A DNA stretch of 64,000 nt from positions 806,001 through 870,000 of the forward strand of contig NZ_JIAN01000005.1 of NCBI RefSeq assembly GCF_000688475.1, read 5' to 3'. The notes under the pieces are model-generated. The model did not search any database, was not told the origin of the DNA, and saw only the letters and a program-made list of their open reading frames with translations. Source of the stretch: Cellulomonas sp. URHE0023 (GTDB lineage: Bacteria; Actinomycetota; Actinomycetes; Actinomycetales; Cellulomonadaceae). The translations under genes and the position numbers were made by a program. This document shows, piece by piece, positions 16,291 to 24,021 of the stretch. Position 1 is the stretch's first letter; the number at the start of each line of letters is the position of its first letter.

Positions 16291-16655
16291 CCGGTGTCCT
16301 GCTCGGGGCGGGTGGTGTTCGTCGCATGCTGGTGGGCGCGGTTGATCGTGGAGTCCACCGACACAGTCCAGTCGATCTGACCTGCCGCGTCGGCCTCGGC
16401 CAGGAGTTGGGCCAGCACGCGGTCCCAGGTCCCGTCGTCCGCGAACTTCTTGTGCCGCTTCCAGACGGTCTGCCACGGCCCGAACGCCTCACGAGGCAGG
16501 TCCCGCCATGGGATCCCGGTCCGGTACCGGTAGGCGATGCCCTCGACCACCGTGCGGTGGTCCCCGAACGGGCGGCCGACCTTGCCTGTGTTCGACGGCA
16601 GCAGCGGCTCGATCCGCTCCCACTGCTCGTCCGTCAGGACCTGAAAGCGAGTCAC
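16248..16655 (-). CDS. IS5-family transposase, N-terminal reading frame (orfA)
   Basis: 135 residues from ATG 16655: LTDEQWERIEPLLPSNTG, GRPFGDHRTVVEGIAYRYRT, GIPWRDLPREAFGPWQTVWK and WTVSVDSTINRAHQHA with the first catalytic Asp. After TRPEQDTGG the zero frame runs into a stop, while the homologous sequence continues in the -1 frame (orfB). Together they form a complete-looking transposase, so the element may still be active. Confidence 0.88.
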   Translation of the reverse strand: MTRFQVLTDEQWERIEPLLPSNTGKVGRPFGDHRTVVEGIAYRYRTGIPWRDLPREAFGPWQTVWKRHKKFADDGTWDRVLAQLLAEADAAGQIDWTVSVDSTINRAHQHATNTTRPEQDTGGNVESQEARDQCR

Positions 16656-16702
16656 GGCTGCGAGTCTGCCGACCGCACCACCTCGGAGTTGGGAGACACG
16701 CC

Positions 16703-17314
16703 CTAGACGGAGATCGCCTCGTAGTACGACCGGAACTCCCGCGGAAGGTCGCGACCACAGATCAGGTCCTTGTCAGGATCGACGTTGCGCCCGAAGTGAT
16801 GGCACAGGAAGAGTCGCTCGATGGTCTCCGGGTACACGCCCAGGGTGTCCAGCTCGTACGCGTCGATCTCGTCATGATGCGGCCCACGGAGGTAGGGCCC
16901 CACCGCCATCGCCCCGGGTGCCCCCGACGTCCCGATGTCCTTGACGACGACGCGCACCCCCTCCTCGCCCAGGGTCATGACGGTCATCTCGTCGGCGCTG
17001 CCCTGCCAGATCGTCAGAGCCTGGCTCCCTGGACCGACCTGCAACCAACGCGTCGGCGGGTCGATCGCTGGGGCGGTCGCCGGGGCGATCTCTCGGTGGA
17101 CGGCGATGTCGCTGGATCTGAGCAGCTGCCGCGTCACGCCTCGGTAGAAGAGGACCGGCGTCGCCTCGAGGACGGCGTCGCCCCACTCGTCGTTCGCGCC
17201 GAAGCAGTCGAAGAAGACGAGGTACGGGGGCAGGAGCATCTGGGCCAGGCAGTAGAGGTCGTCGCGGATCTTGATGCTGACCACCGCGTTCTCTTTCCAT
17301 CTCACGCGAGACAC
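16703..17314 (-). CDS. hypothetical protein, possibly immunity-type
   Basis: About 203 residues from GTG 17314 (GGGAGG just upstream; GTG 17305 possible). It opens VVSIKIRDDLYCLAQMLLPP, YLVFFDCFGANDEW, VLFYRGVTRQLL, which resembles the small beta-rich Imm26-like proteins encoded near contact-dependent toxins, but the match is weak. Ends RDLPREFRSYYEAISV. The IS element inserted in the CTAG that contains its TAG stop, leaving the protein unchanged. Upstream is a broken metallopeptidase gene on the same strand. Confidence 0.6.
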   Translation of the reverse strand: MSRVRWKENAVVSIKIRDDLYCLAQMLLPPYLVFFDCFGANDEWGDAVLEATPVLFYRGVTRQLLRSSDIAVHREIAPATAPAIDPPTRWLQVGPGSQALTIWQGSADEMTVMTLGEEGVRVVVKDIGTSGAPGAMAVGPYLRGPHHDEIDAYELDTLGVYPETIERLFLCHHFGRNVDPDKDLICGRDLPREFRSYYEAISV

Positions 17315-17396
17315 GTGCCTCCCTCCCTCAGACGAGCCGAGCCGACGCTCGCCCGCGGTGGCGCCGGCACGGTCCTCGCCCGGCGGTCCGACTCCG

Positions 17397-17829
17397 TCAG
17401 CCGAGCGGCCGCTCGACCCGCGACCCGGTGACCACCCGGTGCACGAAGTCGAGCTTGCGTGCCACGGGTGCGGCGATCGTGAACGGGTAGAGGTCGCTCT
17501 TGCCCATCGCGCGGTTGACCCGGTTGAGGAACGTCGAGACCGGCAGCCAGTCCGCGAGGACCTCCGCCATCGTCGCGTCCGCGTAGTTGCTGCGGGCTGA
17601 CCTCGCCGTCGACGACCTCCGGCACGGCCTCCATCCGGACCGTGAGAGCCCCGGCCGCCGCCGTCTGCAGCGTGCCGGTCAGGTGCAGGTAGTGCGCGAA
17701 GCACTCCGCGACGTCCTCCCACGGGTGCATGGTGGCGTACTCGGAGATGAAGCTCTCCGCCCAGTCCCGCGGCGCACCGGACTCGATGAAGACGACGTTC
17801 CGGCAGCGGGGGCAACGAAAGAGGCGCAC
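17397..17829 (-). pseudogene. broken zinc-ribbon metallopeptidase (Peptidase_Mx-like)
   Basis: The N-terminus MRLFRCPRCRNVVFIESG is the zinc ribbon of this family but jumps directly to RDWAESFISEYATMHPWEDV and AECFAHYLHL, a later part of the usual ~330-residue protein; the region with the HExxH metal site is missing. After EVVDGEVSPQ the frame shifts near 17600, and the C-terminal segment continues in another frame (NYADATMAEVLADWLPVSTF, LNRVNRAMGKSDLYPF, KLDFVHRVV) to a stop at 17397. One internal deletion and one frameshift, so it is not functional as such. Confidence 0.75.
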
Positions 17830-18008
17830 GGGCCGAAACTAGAGCACAGCGCGCGTCGCCGGGCCCACGCCGAGCCGTGCCACCTCCGCGAGGTCGTCCG
17901 GGAGGTCCACGTCCCGACGGAGGGTGGACGTCGGGCGGACCGCCATCGGGACGTGCCCCGCCCGCTCGTGCGCCGCCGCCGACCCGGACCCCGACCCCGA
18001 CGCGACCC

Positions 18009-18101
18009 CTTGGACAAATAGGTGAGACAACACCGCTCTCGCCTAGTTGTCCGGCCGCAGGTCAGGACCTCGGAACTCGGACAACTCCGACGAGTTCCTA
18101 C
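18009..18101 (+). repeat. 98-bp dispersed repeat, copy G
   Basis: Nearly identical to copy A: TTGGACAAATAGGTGAGAC, CTCGCCTAGTTGTCC, GGCCGCAGGTCAGGACC, GGAACTCG/CGAGTTCC hairpin, ends TTCCTAC. A short GACCCC/GACCCG-rich run precedes it at 17985-18008. Confidence 0.92.
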
Positions 18102-18423
18102 CGGAGCTGCTCTGGGGCCAAGGCCTTTGTAAGGCACGCCAGATCCCCCCCGGTAAGACGCGCGAATCCCTCGGCAAGATGCCCAGACCGCTCGGTAGGC
18201 AATCCCGCAGGTGCCCCTGACCCTCGGGAAGATCGCTCGGAAGGACCCGTCGATCGCTGAGGAAGACGCGTGGCGCAGCCCTGGGGTTGTTGAACATGCG
18301 GGACACAGGTCCTCCGAGCTGGGCCCGATAGTTCCGATGACGTCGGCGCGGTCCCGCCAACCCCGGAGACTCTGATGTGCTGATGTCCTACCCGGCGGGG
18401 AGGATGGGCGCGGGAAGGTACAG
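18102..18423. other. interval without a convincing gene
   Basis: Contains a degenerate series of short CTCGG[N]AAG-like motifs (about 18165-18245) spaced irregularly by 20-35 bases, but no frame with coding character. It separates repeat copy G from the YjbR-like gene. Confidence 0.5.
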
Positions 18424-18822
18424 ATGAGCGACATCGCGGACGTTCCACCCGCCGTTGTCGGCCGGCTCCGGGCGATCTGCAGGGAACTGCCCGAGGCGTA
18501 CGCGGAGCCGGCGTGGATCGGCCTGCGGTGGCGGATTCGCCGGCGGACGTTCCTGCACGTCTACACCACCGACGAGAGGCGGTCGGCGTACATCGATCTG
18601 GATGGTCCGGCCATCTTGATGACCTTCCGGGCGCCGCCCGGGGAGTTGGCCGCGCTGGCGCATGCCGGCCCTCCGTTCTTCCGGGCCGACTGGGGTGAGA
18701 ATGTCGTGGGACTGGTGCTGGACGACGAGACGGACTGGGTCGAGGTTGCCGAGCTGGTAACGGACAGCTATCGCGTGCAGGCGCCCCGCAGCCTCGCGTT
18801 CCGGCTGAAGGCAGGTGGATGA
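18424..18822 (+). CDS. MmcQ/YjbR family protein
   Basis: 132 residues from ATG 18424 with GGAAGG about 6 nt upstream. The small YjbR fold is recognisable: VVGRLRAICRELPEAYAEPA, WRIRRRTFLHVYT, then AHAGPPFFRADWGENVVGLV and DWVEVAELVTDSYRVQAP with the terminal helix SLAFRLK. YjbR proteins adopt a CyaY-like, putatively DNA-binding fold; their function is not established. A one-gene cassette between repeat copies G and H. Confidence 0.85.
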   Translation: MSDIADVPPAVVGRLRAICRELPEAYAEPAWIGLRWRIRRRTFLHVYTTDERRSAYIDLDGPAILMTFRAPPGELAALAHAGPPFFRADWGENVVGLVLDDETDWVEVAELVTDSYRVQAPRSLAFRLKAGG

Positions 18823-18982
18823 ACCGCCGGCTCGTCCCAGTGGAACTCACCGGCGTGATCGGTCGGCCACGTGCTGCAACTCGCAGTCGCCGTCAGGAGA
18901 ACAGCTGGACCTGGCGTTCGACGCCACTTGGTGGCTGGGCCAGATCAGCGAGACGGGCTCGGGCATCACGAGGTGCCGGGCT

Positions 18983-19083
18983 GAGGATTCGGACAACTAG
19001 GTGAGACGCGCGCCGGCTCGCCTATGTGTCATACGGCAGGTCAGGCCGTTGAGCGTCGGACAACAAGTTCGATGAGTTCCTCC
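18983..19083 (+). repeat. 98-bp dispersed repeat, copy H
   Basis: GAGGATTCGGACAACTAGGT, GAGACGCGCG, GGCTCGCCTATGTGTC, GGCAGGTCAGGCCGTTGAGC, then GGACAACAAGTTCGATGAG and TTCCTCC. The flanks 18823-18982 and 19084-19312 contain no convincing gene. Confidence 0.88.
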
Positions 19084-19312
19084 AGGAGCTCGCCCCGCGA
19101 CGGAGGACGGCACGAGGGCTCGCGACCCGCCCGCTACGGCAGAGCACGGCGATCTGCCCGACGCACGCCGACGGGCCTGCCACGGACGGGCGCCGTGCGC
19201 TCGACCGTGGCAGGCGGCGAGCACCCCTCTGCGCCTCACCGCCGCCATGCCTCGCTGCGACCGATCGACGCAATGCGCAACCAAGTGGAGGGTACGGGTG
19301 AGGAACGCGGCG

Positions 19313-19942
19313 TCAGTCGAAGGCAGCGACGAGCCGCACGTCGTCGGGGCCGTACCTCGCGGCGAGCGCTCGCATCACCGCGAGGACGTGGCCCCACGGC
19401 GTCCCCGGGCCCAGGTAGGTCCCGAGCGTCATCGGGGTGAACGTCCAGGTCCTGCCGTGCCGAGTCCAGTCCACCGGCCCGTCGAGGACCCGTGCGGCGA
19501 GGTCCGCTGGCGGCTCGCAGTGCGCCAGGTCCTCGGGCGTCCATCCCGCGCGCACGAGCTCGACGCGGTGCGAGCACCCGGACTGGGTCCCCGTGACCCA
19601 GGCGACGAACGGGCCGAACGGCCCGTCGAGGTCGAGGACCGCGAGCTCGGACCACGCGACCCACGACGCGGCGAGCTCGCCGGTGGCGAGGCCGGGCCCC
19701 AGCTCGCCGCGGACCGCCGACGACACGTCGTCCGGCAGCCCCCTCCCCTCGGCGACCGGGGTGAAGCCGTACGTGTTGCGCGCCCCGAACAGGAACGCGA
19801 ACGCCGGGTACGCCCCGGCGGGCCCCCCGCCCGTGAGCAGCGGCCACAGGTCGACCGCCCGCACCCACGACTCACCGTCGTAGAAGTCGGTGTCATGGTG
19901 CGGGTGACGGAACTCGATGCCGCCGTAGATGTCGGTGACCAC
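19313..19942 (-). CDS. hypothetical protein
   Basis: 209 residues from GTG 19942. Begins VTDIYGGIEFRHPHHDTDF, then SWVRAVDLWPLLTGG, AFLFGARNTYGFTPVAEGRG, and ends YGPDDVRLVAAFD. A soluble, aromatic- and acidic-rich protein with strong coding bias. No family recognised, although similar uncharacterised proteins occur in actinobacteria as far as I recall. Opposite in strand to the surrounding repeats H and I. Confidence 0.65.
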   Translation of the reverse strand: MVTDIYGGIEFRHPHHDTDFYDGESWVRAVDLWPLLTGGGPAGAYPAFAFLFGARNTYGFTPVAEGRGLPDDVSSAVRGELGPGLATGELAASWVAWSELAVLDLDGPFGPFVAWVTGTQSGCSHRVELVRAGWTPEDLAHCEPPADLAARVLDGPVDWTRHGRTWTFTPMTLGTYLGPGTPWGHVLAVMRALAARYGPDDVRLVAAFD

Positions 19943-20040
19943 CCGGCAGAGTCTCGCATCGAGCTCGTCCGTGTCGCGTGAGCCAGGCCCCTGCGTGCCC
20001 GGCGTGCGCTCACGTGCCCGAGGCTCGCGGCCCGCGGCCC

Positions 20041-20136
20041 GCGGACGGTGACCGAGTTCATCGAGGCGATCGGTTATGACGCCTACGACGTCGGCCCGCT
20101 GTCAGAGGGCTGGCGTTTCCAGCGCGACACCGCGGC
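20041..20136 (+). pseudogene. 96-bp duplicate fragment of the NADP-oxidoreductase gene at 24022
   Basis: Matches 24501-24596 inside the intact gene with only a few differences (for example CGGTTATGACGCC against CGGGTATGACACC). It encodes RTVTEFIEAIGYDAYDVGPL, SEGWRFQRDTA. Repeat copy I, which lacks its left arm, begins about six bases after the match ends. Confidence 0.92.
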
Positions 20137-20141
20137 CCCCC

Positions 20142-20207
20142 GTCTCACCTAGTTGTCCCACCGCAGGTCAGAGCGTCGGGTTCACGACAGCTCCGCTGAG
20201 TTCCTAC
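20142..20207 (+). repeat. 98-bp dispersed repeat, copy I (left arm missing)
   Basis: Starts within the right arm: GTCTCACCTAGTTGTCCCAC, CGCAGGTCAGAGCGTCGGG, ACAGCTCCGCTGAGTTCC, TAC. The place of the left arm is taken by the oxidoreductase gene fragment. The following 225 bases carry no gene apart from the promoter region of the ABC genes. Confidence 0.88.
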
Positions 20208-20432
20208 ACCGGCTCGCTGCTGTGGTTCACGTGGCGGTCGCTGCGCCTGATCACCAGGCCGGCCTGTGGAGTCCGTCGTAGCGTGAAGGGCTGAGGAGTG
20301 CACTCCCCAGCGCGGGTCAAGCACGGCACGGCGGCACCCGACAAGCAGACGGCACCGGTGGTTGCTTGTCGGTGCGGGAGTGTGGCGGGAGCGACAGGCG
20401 ACCTCCGGGCGGCACCGGGCTAGGGTCGCCAC

Positions 20433-21107
20433 ATGGCTGCCGACGACGCCGTCCACCGTTCCGTGCCCGCACCAGCGTCATCGCCGACCGTCCCCTCGCC
20501 CAAGGTCGGCGGCCTCGAGGTCCGCTCCGTGACCAAGTCATACGGGCGGCGCCGCGTCCTGACGGACATCTCGTTCCACGTCCCCGCCGGACGGTCGCTG
20601 GCCGTCGTGGGAGCGAACGGCTGCGGCAAGTCGACCCTCTTGAAGGTCTGCGCCGGCCTCCTCTCGCCCGACCGCGGCACGGTCCGCGTGCACGGCCGCC
20701 TCGGGTACTGCCCGCAGGAGATGGGGCTCGACGGGTTCCTCACCTCTGAGGACCACCTCGCCTGGTTCGGCCGCGGACGCGGGCTGTCCCGCCGGGCCGC
20801 GGTCGCCGAGGGCAGCCGGGTCGCGGCGGCGCTCGACTGGTCTGTCCCCCGCCGGCAGCAGGTCCGGCACCTGTCGGGCGGCACCCGGCAGAAGCTCAAC
20901 GTCACGACGACGATGCTCTCCGACCCGGGTGTGGTGCTGCTCGACGAGCCGTATCAGGGCTTCGACCACGGCAGCTACCTGGACTTCTGGGGCCTCGTCG
21001 ACCAGTGGTGCGACGAGGGCCGCGCGGTCGTCATCGTCACGCACATGCTGCACGAGCTGAACCGCGTCCACGACGTGCTCGACCTGTCGGGGACGGAGGT
21101 CGACTGA
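20433..21107 (+). CDS. ABC transporter ATP-binding protein
   Basis: 224 residues. All ATPase motifs are present: Walker A GANGCGKST, Q-loop YCPQEMG, signature LSGGTRQKLN, Walker B VVLLDEPYQGFDHG and the His switch VIVTHMLHEL. The first 30 residues are a Pro/Ser-rich extension. The stop overlaps the start of a six-helix permease by one base (TGATG), so the pair forms a small exporter of the type used for antibiotics or lipids. Located between repeat copies I and J. Confidence 0.92.
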   Translation: MAADDAVHRSVPAPASSPTVPSPKVGGLEVRSVTKSYGRRRVLTDISFHVPAGRSLAVVGANGCGKSTLLKVCAGLLSPDRGTVRVHGRLGYCPQEMGLDGFLTSEDHLAWFGRGRGLSRRAAVAEGSRVAAALDWSVPRRQQVRHLSGGTRQKLNVTTTMLSDPGVVLLDEPYQGFDHGSYLDFWGLVDQWCDEGRAVVIVTHMLHELNRVHDVLDLSGTEVD

Positions 21108-21793
21108 TGCGTGGCCTCGGCGTCACCGCCCAGATGACCATCCGTGACCTCCTCGGCCGTCGCACCGTCGTCCTGCTGCTCGTCCTCGTCCCGCTCGTCT
21201 TCTACGCCGCCCGCCGCGACGACTTCCAGGGGCAGGCCATTCGGTTCGCGAGCCTGGGTCTCGCGTGGGCAGTCAGCACCGTGGCGCTGTTCTCCACGAA
21301 CAGCGTCCGCGCGCTCGAGCCGCGGCTCCGTCTCGCCGGGCACGGCAGCGTCGGGCTCTACCTGGGCAGGCTGACCTCCACCGTGGGCCTGGGCGCGTTC
21401 GTAGCCGCCCTGTATGCCGTACTCGTCACGCTCGACCAGGAGACCGTGAACCCCTGGTCCGCCGTGCTCGCGCTGGTCGCGTCCGGGACGATCGCCGCGG
21501 TCCTGGGGCTGCTCGTCGGCGCAGTCATCCCCCGCGAACTCGAGGGCATGCTCGTCCTCATCACGATCGTGGGCCTGCAGATGATCATCGACCCCACCAA
21601 AGCCGTCGCCGAGGCGCTCCCGCTGTGGTCCACTCGCGAGCTAGTCGGCCACGCAGTCGACGGTGTCGGGGACGTCGGCGCCGCGATCGTGCACTGGGTC
21701 GCGTACGGCGTCGGCATGGCCGTCGTCGCCCTCGCGATCACCGCGGTGCGGCTGCGCCGGCGACGGCACCTGGAGTACGTCGGCGCCGTGTGA
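21107..21793 (+). CDS. ABC transporter permease
   Basis: 228 residues with about six transmembrane helices (TVVLLLVLVPLVFYAA, GLGAFVAALYAVLVTL, SAVLALVASGTIAAVLGLLV, GMLVLITIVGLQMIID, WVAYGVGMAVVALAI). The ATG at 21107 overlaps the ATPase stop by one base. Architecture of an ABC-2-type export permease; the cargo is unknown. Confidence 0.85.
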   Translation: MRGLGVTAQMTIRDLLGRRTVVLLLVLVPLVFYAARRDDFQGQAIRFASLGLAWAVSTVALFSTNSVRALEPRLRLAGHGSVGLYLGRLTSTVGLGAFVAALYAVLVTLDQETVNPWSAVLALVASGTIAAVLGLLVGAVIPRELEGMLVLITIVGLQMIIDPTKAVAEALPLWSTRELVGHAVDGVGDVGAAIVHWVAYGVGMAVVALAITAVRLRRRRHLEYVGAV

Positions 21794-21937
21794 GCACCGC
21801 ACCGCAGCCCTGGCACCGCGTCGCCCGGCAGGGTGGCAGCCGGGGCCGTGACCGCACGCCTGGCCTCCGTCGTCGATACCAACACCGGCGCCGGCGACGC
21901 TCCCGGATGCACGAGGTCGCCCCGTCTTGCTGGCCCT

Positions 21938-22034
21938 GAGATTCGGCCAACTCCGTGAGACCCGAGCCGCCTCACTGTCTTGTCCGATGCTTGGTCAGAG
22001 CAGTGCGCTGCGGACAGATCTGCCGAGTTCCTGC
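21938..22034 (+). repeat. 98-bp dispersed repeat, copy J (extended subfamily)
   Basis: GAGATTCGGCCAACTCCGTG, AGACCCGAG, CCTCACTGTCTTGTCCGATG, TTGGTCAGAGCAGTGCGCTG, CGGACAGATCTGCCGAGTTC, CTGC. Closest to copy F, with which it also shares the 45 bases to the left. Confidence 0.85.
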
Positions 22035-22057
22035 ACCCGCCTGCCCGCCTGGGTCCT

Positions 22058-22330
22058 TCGAGGCGCTCGAGGTAGTCCGCACCGACGCGGGGATGCCGAC
22101 CACGGGGTTCTGCGCGCTGCTCGGTATCCCGGAACGCTCGTATCGGCATTGGCAGGCCGAGCCTCGGGGCACCCACCAGGGGCCCGTGGCCGGCATCCGC
22201 GCGCCGGGCCTACCGGCAGGTCGTGTCGGCGATCGCCGCGGAGCACCCGGCGTAGGGCACCGCACGATCTGGGCGATCTCGACCGGCACCCACGCCGGCA
22301 CGGGCCATCCTGCTGCAGACGCTGGGCACG
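22058..22330 (+). pseudogene. remnant of an IS3-type transposase orfB
   Basis: The frame reads TDAGMPTTGFCALLGIPERS, YRHWQAEPRG, then, after frame changes, YRQVVSAIAAEHPAYGHRTI and WAIS-like sequence, which is the N-terminal part (HTH and linker) of IS3/IS150-like OrfB. No DDE domain remains and at least two frameshifts are present. It starts just after repeat copy J. Confidence 0.6.
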
Positions 22331-22343
22331 CTGGCTCTGATGT

Positions 22344-22757
22344 TCAACGCGGTCTCGTGGCCCGCTCCTGGTATTGCTTGCGGGCGGTGAGGACGTCCTC
22401 GATGTGCTGCACCGACCAGTCCGTGAGGGCTTTCAGTGGGCTTCGCAGCGTCTGGCCGAGCGGCGTCAGCTGGTACTCCACACGGATTGGCGCGTCTGGG
22501 TACACCGTGCGCAGGACCATTCCGTCGCGTTCGAGCATCCGCAGGGTCTGGGTGAGCATCTTCTCGCTCACTCCCGAGAGCTGGTCCCGCAGCTGGGTGA
22601 ACCGGCACGCTCCGTGGCGGCCGAGCTCGCCGATCACGAGCACCGCCCATTTGCTGCCGATCTGGTCGAGCACGTCACGTGAGGGGCAGCCCTGCACGTA
22701 GGGGTCCCGCGCCGGTGTGGGCTCGATCACATCATGAATGGTTGCCACGAGCGTCAC
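22344..22757 (-). CDS. HxlR family transcriptional regulator
   Basis: 137 residues from GTG 22757. HxlR winged helix: the Cys in QGCPSRDVLDQIGSKWAVLV, GELGRHGACRFTQLRDQLSG, VSEKMLTQTLRMLERDGMVL and RVEYQLTPLGQTL. HxlR regulators often sense electrophiles or oxidants through the conserved N-terminal Cys. Divergent from a QorB-like NAD(P)-dependent reductase gene, the same arrangement as E. coli ytfH-ytfG, with an inverted repeat between them. Confidence 0.9.
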   Translation of the reverse strand: MTLVATIHDVIEPTPARDPYVQGCPSRDVLDQIGSKWAVLVIGELGRHGACRFTQLRDQLSGVSEKMLTQTLRMLERDGMVLRTVYPDAPIRVEYQLTPLGQTLRSPLKALTDWSVQHIEDVLTARKQYQERATRPR

Positions 22758-22771
22758 CTCGAAACTTACGT

Positions 22772-22792
22772 CGCGGTGGCCACCTTACCGCG
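22772..22792. promoter_or_regulatory. inverted repeat in the hxlR/qorB-like intergenic region
   Basis: CGCGGT (22772-22777) and ACCGCG (22787-22792) separated by 9 bases, 15 bases upstream of the HxlR start and 83 upstream of the reductase start. A plausible HxlR operator; not proven. Confidence 0.45.
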
Positions 22793-22875
22793 AAGTTGGT
22801 TCTTACCGAAAGAGAGTGACCAGGTCAGCATGGCTCTTGTGCTGCGGGACGTCCGCTGCAGAAAGAGGGATTGAC

Positions 22876-23730
22876 ATGTCGATCGTTGTCACCGCGGCCT
22901 CCTCACATCTGGGCCGGCTTACTGTCGAAGCGCTTCTGGCCCGGGGAGTGCCGGCTTCCGGCATCGTCGCGACCAGCCGCGATGTCCGCATGATCAAGGA
23001 CCTCGCCGACCGCGGTGTCGTGGTGCGCCGGGCCGACTTCGCGGAGCCGGACGGCCTCCCCGCGGCGTTCGAAGGCGTGGAGAAGCTGTTGTTGATATCG
23101 ACCACGGATGTGGACCAGCGCGTCGCCAACCACCGCCGCGCCATCAAGGCCGCGGTGGAGGCGGGCGCGTCGCTGGTCGCGTACACGAGCATGCTGCACG
23201 CGGACACGGCCACCTCGGTCCTCGGCGTCACCCACTACGCCACCGAGCAGGACCTGCGCGACCGTGTCCCCAACGTGCTGCTGCGCAACGGCTGGTACCT
23301 GGAGAACTACACCGCCCAGCTCCCGCAGCTGCTGCGCGCCGGAGCCCTGGCCGGGGCGACCGGACAGGGAAGGATCAGCGCCGCGACCCGCGCCGACTAT
23401 GCCGACGCCGCCGCGGCCGTGCTCACCACCGACGGACACGCCGGGCAGGCGTACGAGCTGGGCGGCGACGGGGCGTTCACGCTGGCCGAACTGGCTGCGA
23501 CGATCTCCGACGTCTCCGGCCGGCAGATCGCCAACATCGACCTGCCGGCCGACGGGTTCACCCAGGTGCTGACTGAAGCCGGCCTGCCCGCCGAACTGGC
23601 CAACGTCCTCGTCGACGCCGACCTCGCCATGGGCCGCGGTGAGTTGTTCACCGACTCAGGTGACCTGCGGCGCCTGATCGGACGCCCGACCGTGACCCCG
23701 GCCGAAGCGATCACCGCCGCACTCAGCTGA
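22876..23730 (+). CDS. NAD(P)H-binding oxidoreductase, QorB/YtfG-like (atypical SDR)
   Basis: 284 residues from ATG 22876 (AGAGGGA 5 nt upstream). NmrA/atypical SDR fold: VTAASSHLGRLTVEALLARG is the dinucleotide-binding motif (G/A-rich, variant spacing), then VVVRRADFAEPDGLPAAFEG, LLISTTDVDQRVANHRRAIK, SLVAYTSMLHAD, and VLLRNGWYLENY, characteristic of the quinone reductase 2 group. Probable NADPH-dependent reduction of quinones or similar electrophiles. Divergent from the HxlR regulator, its likely controller. Confidence 0.88.
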   Translation: MSIVVTAASSHLGRLTVEALLARGVPASGIVATSRDVRMIKDLADRGVVVRRADFAEPDGLPAAFEGVEKLLLISTTDVDQRVANHRRAIKAAVEAGASLVAYTSMLHADTATSVLGVTHYATEQDLRDRVPNVLLRNGWYLENYTAQLPQLLRAGALAGATGQGRISAATRADYADAAAAVLTTDGHAGQAYELGGDGAFTLAELAATISDVSGRQIANIDLPADGFTQVLTEAGLPAELANVLVDADLAMGRGELFTDSGDLRRLIGRPTVTPAEAITAALS

Positions 23731-23741
23731 CCGGCCTTCCC

Positions 23742-23799
23742 GAGGATGACGGGTCTCACCTACTTGTCCAGGTGCAGATCAGAGCGCTGGCCTACGGAC
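23742..23799 (+). repeat. 98-bp dispersed repeat, copy K (internal deletion)
   Basis: GAGGAT is followed almost at once by GGGTCTCACCTACTTGTCC, then GGTGCAGATCAGAGCGCTGG; the left arm and the 3' end are missing. It follows the reductase stop by 11 bases. Confidence 0.75.
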
Positions 23800-23847
23800 G
23801 CCTGGTGGTGGAGAACCTCGTCGAGGGCATCGACTCGTCGGGGCCGT

Positions 23848-23932
23848 ACTAGGTGGGACGTAGGTCCTCTCCGCCGCCTGTCCCGCCGCAGGTCCGGTCG
23901 TCAGGCTCCGGACAGGTTCACAAGTTCCTCCA
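23848..23932 (+). repeat. 98-bp dispersed repeat, copy L
   Basis: Begins within the left arm (CTAGGTGGGACG), then CGCCTGTCCCGCCGCAGGTC, GGCTCCGGACAGGTTCACAA and GTTCCTCCAC. About 50 bases after copy K, so K and L are a degraded tandem pair in front of the NADP-oxidoreductase gene. Confidence 0.75.
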
Positions 23933-24021
23933 CCACGTCGAATCCCACCTGGTTGGCCCCACGCCGTGGCCGACGCTGGTCCGCTTCGGAATAGCCGCGG
24001 CGGTGTACGCGCTAGTCGGAC

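Larger units (their letters stand above)
15384..16702 (-). mobile_element. IS5-family (IS427-like) insertion element with passenger gene
   Basis: Imperfect terminal inverted repeats GACATGTCTCCTAAC (15384-15398) and, at the other end, GTTGGGAGACACGCC (16688-16702), matching at 12 of 15 positions when inverted, flanked on both sides by CTAG (15380-15383, 16703-16706), the target duplication expected for this group. Inside are a two-frame DDE transposase (leftward) and a 107-residue rightward passenger gene. About 1.3 kb, longer than a typical two-ORF IS427 element because of the passenger. The target CTAG includes the stop codon of the gene to the right, which therefore stays intact. Confidence 0.8.
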
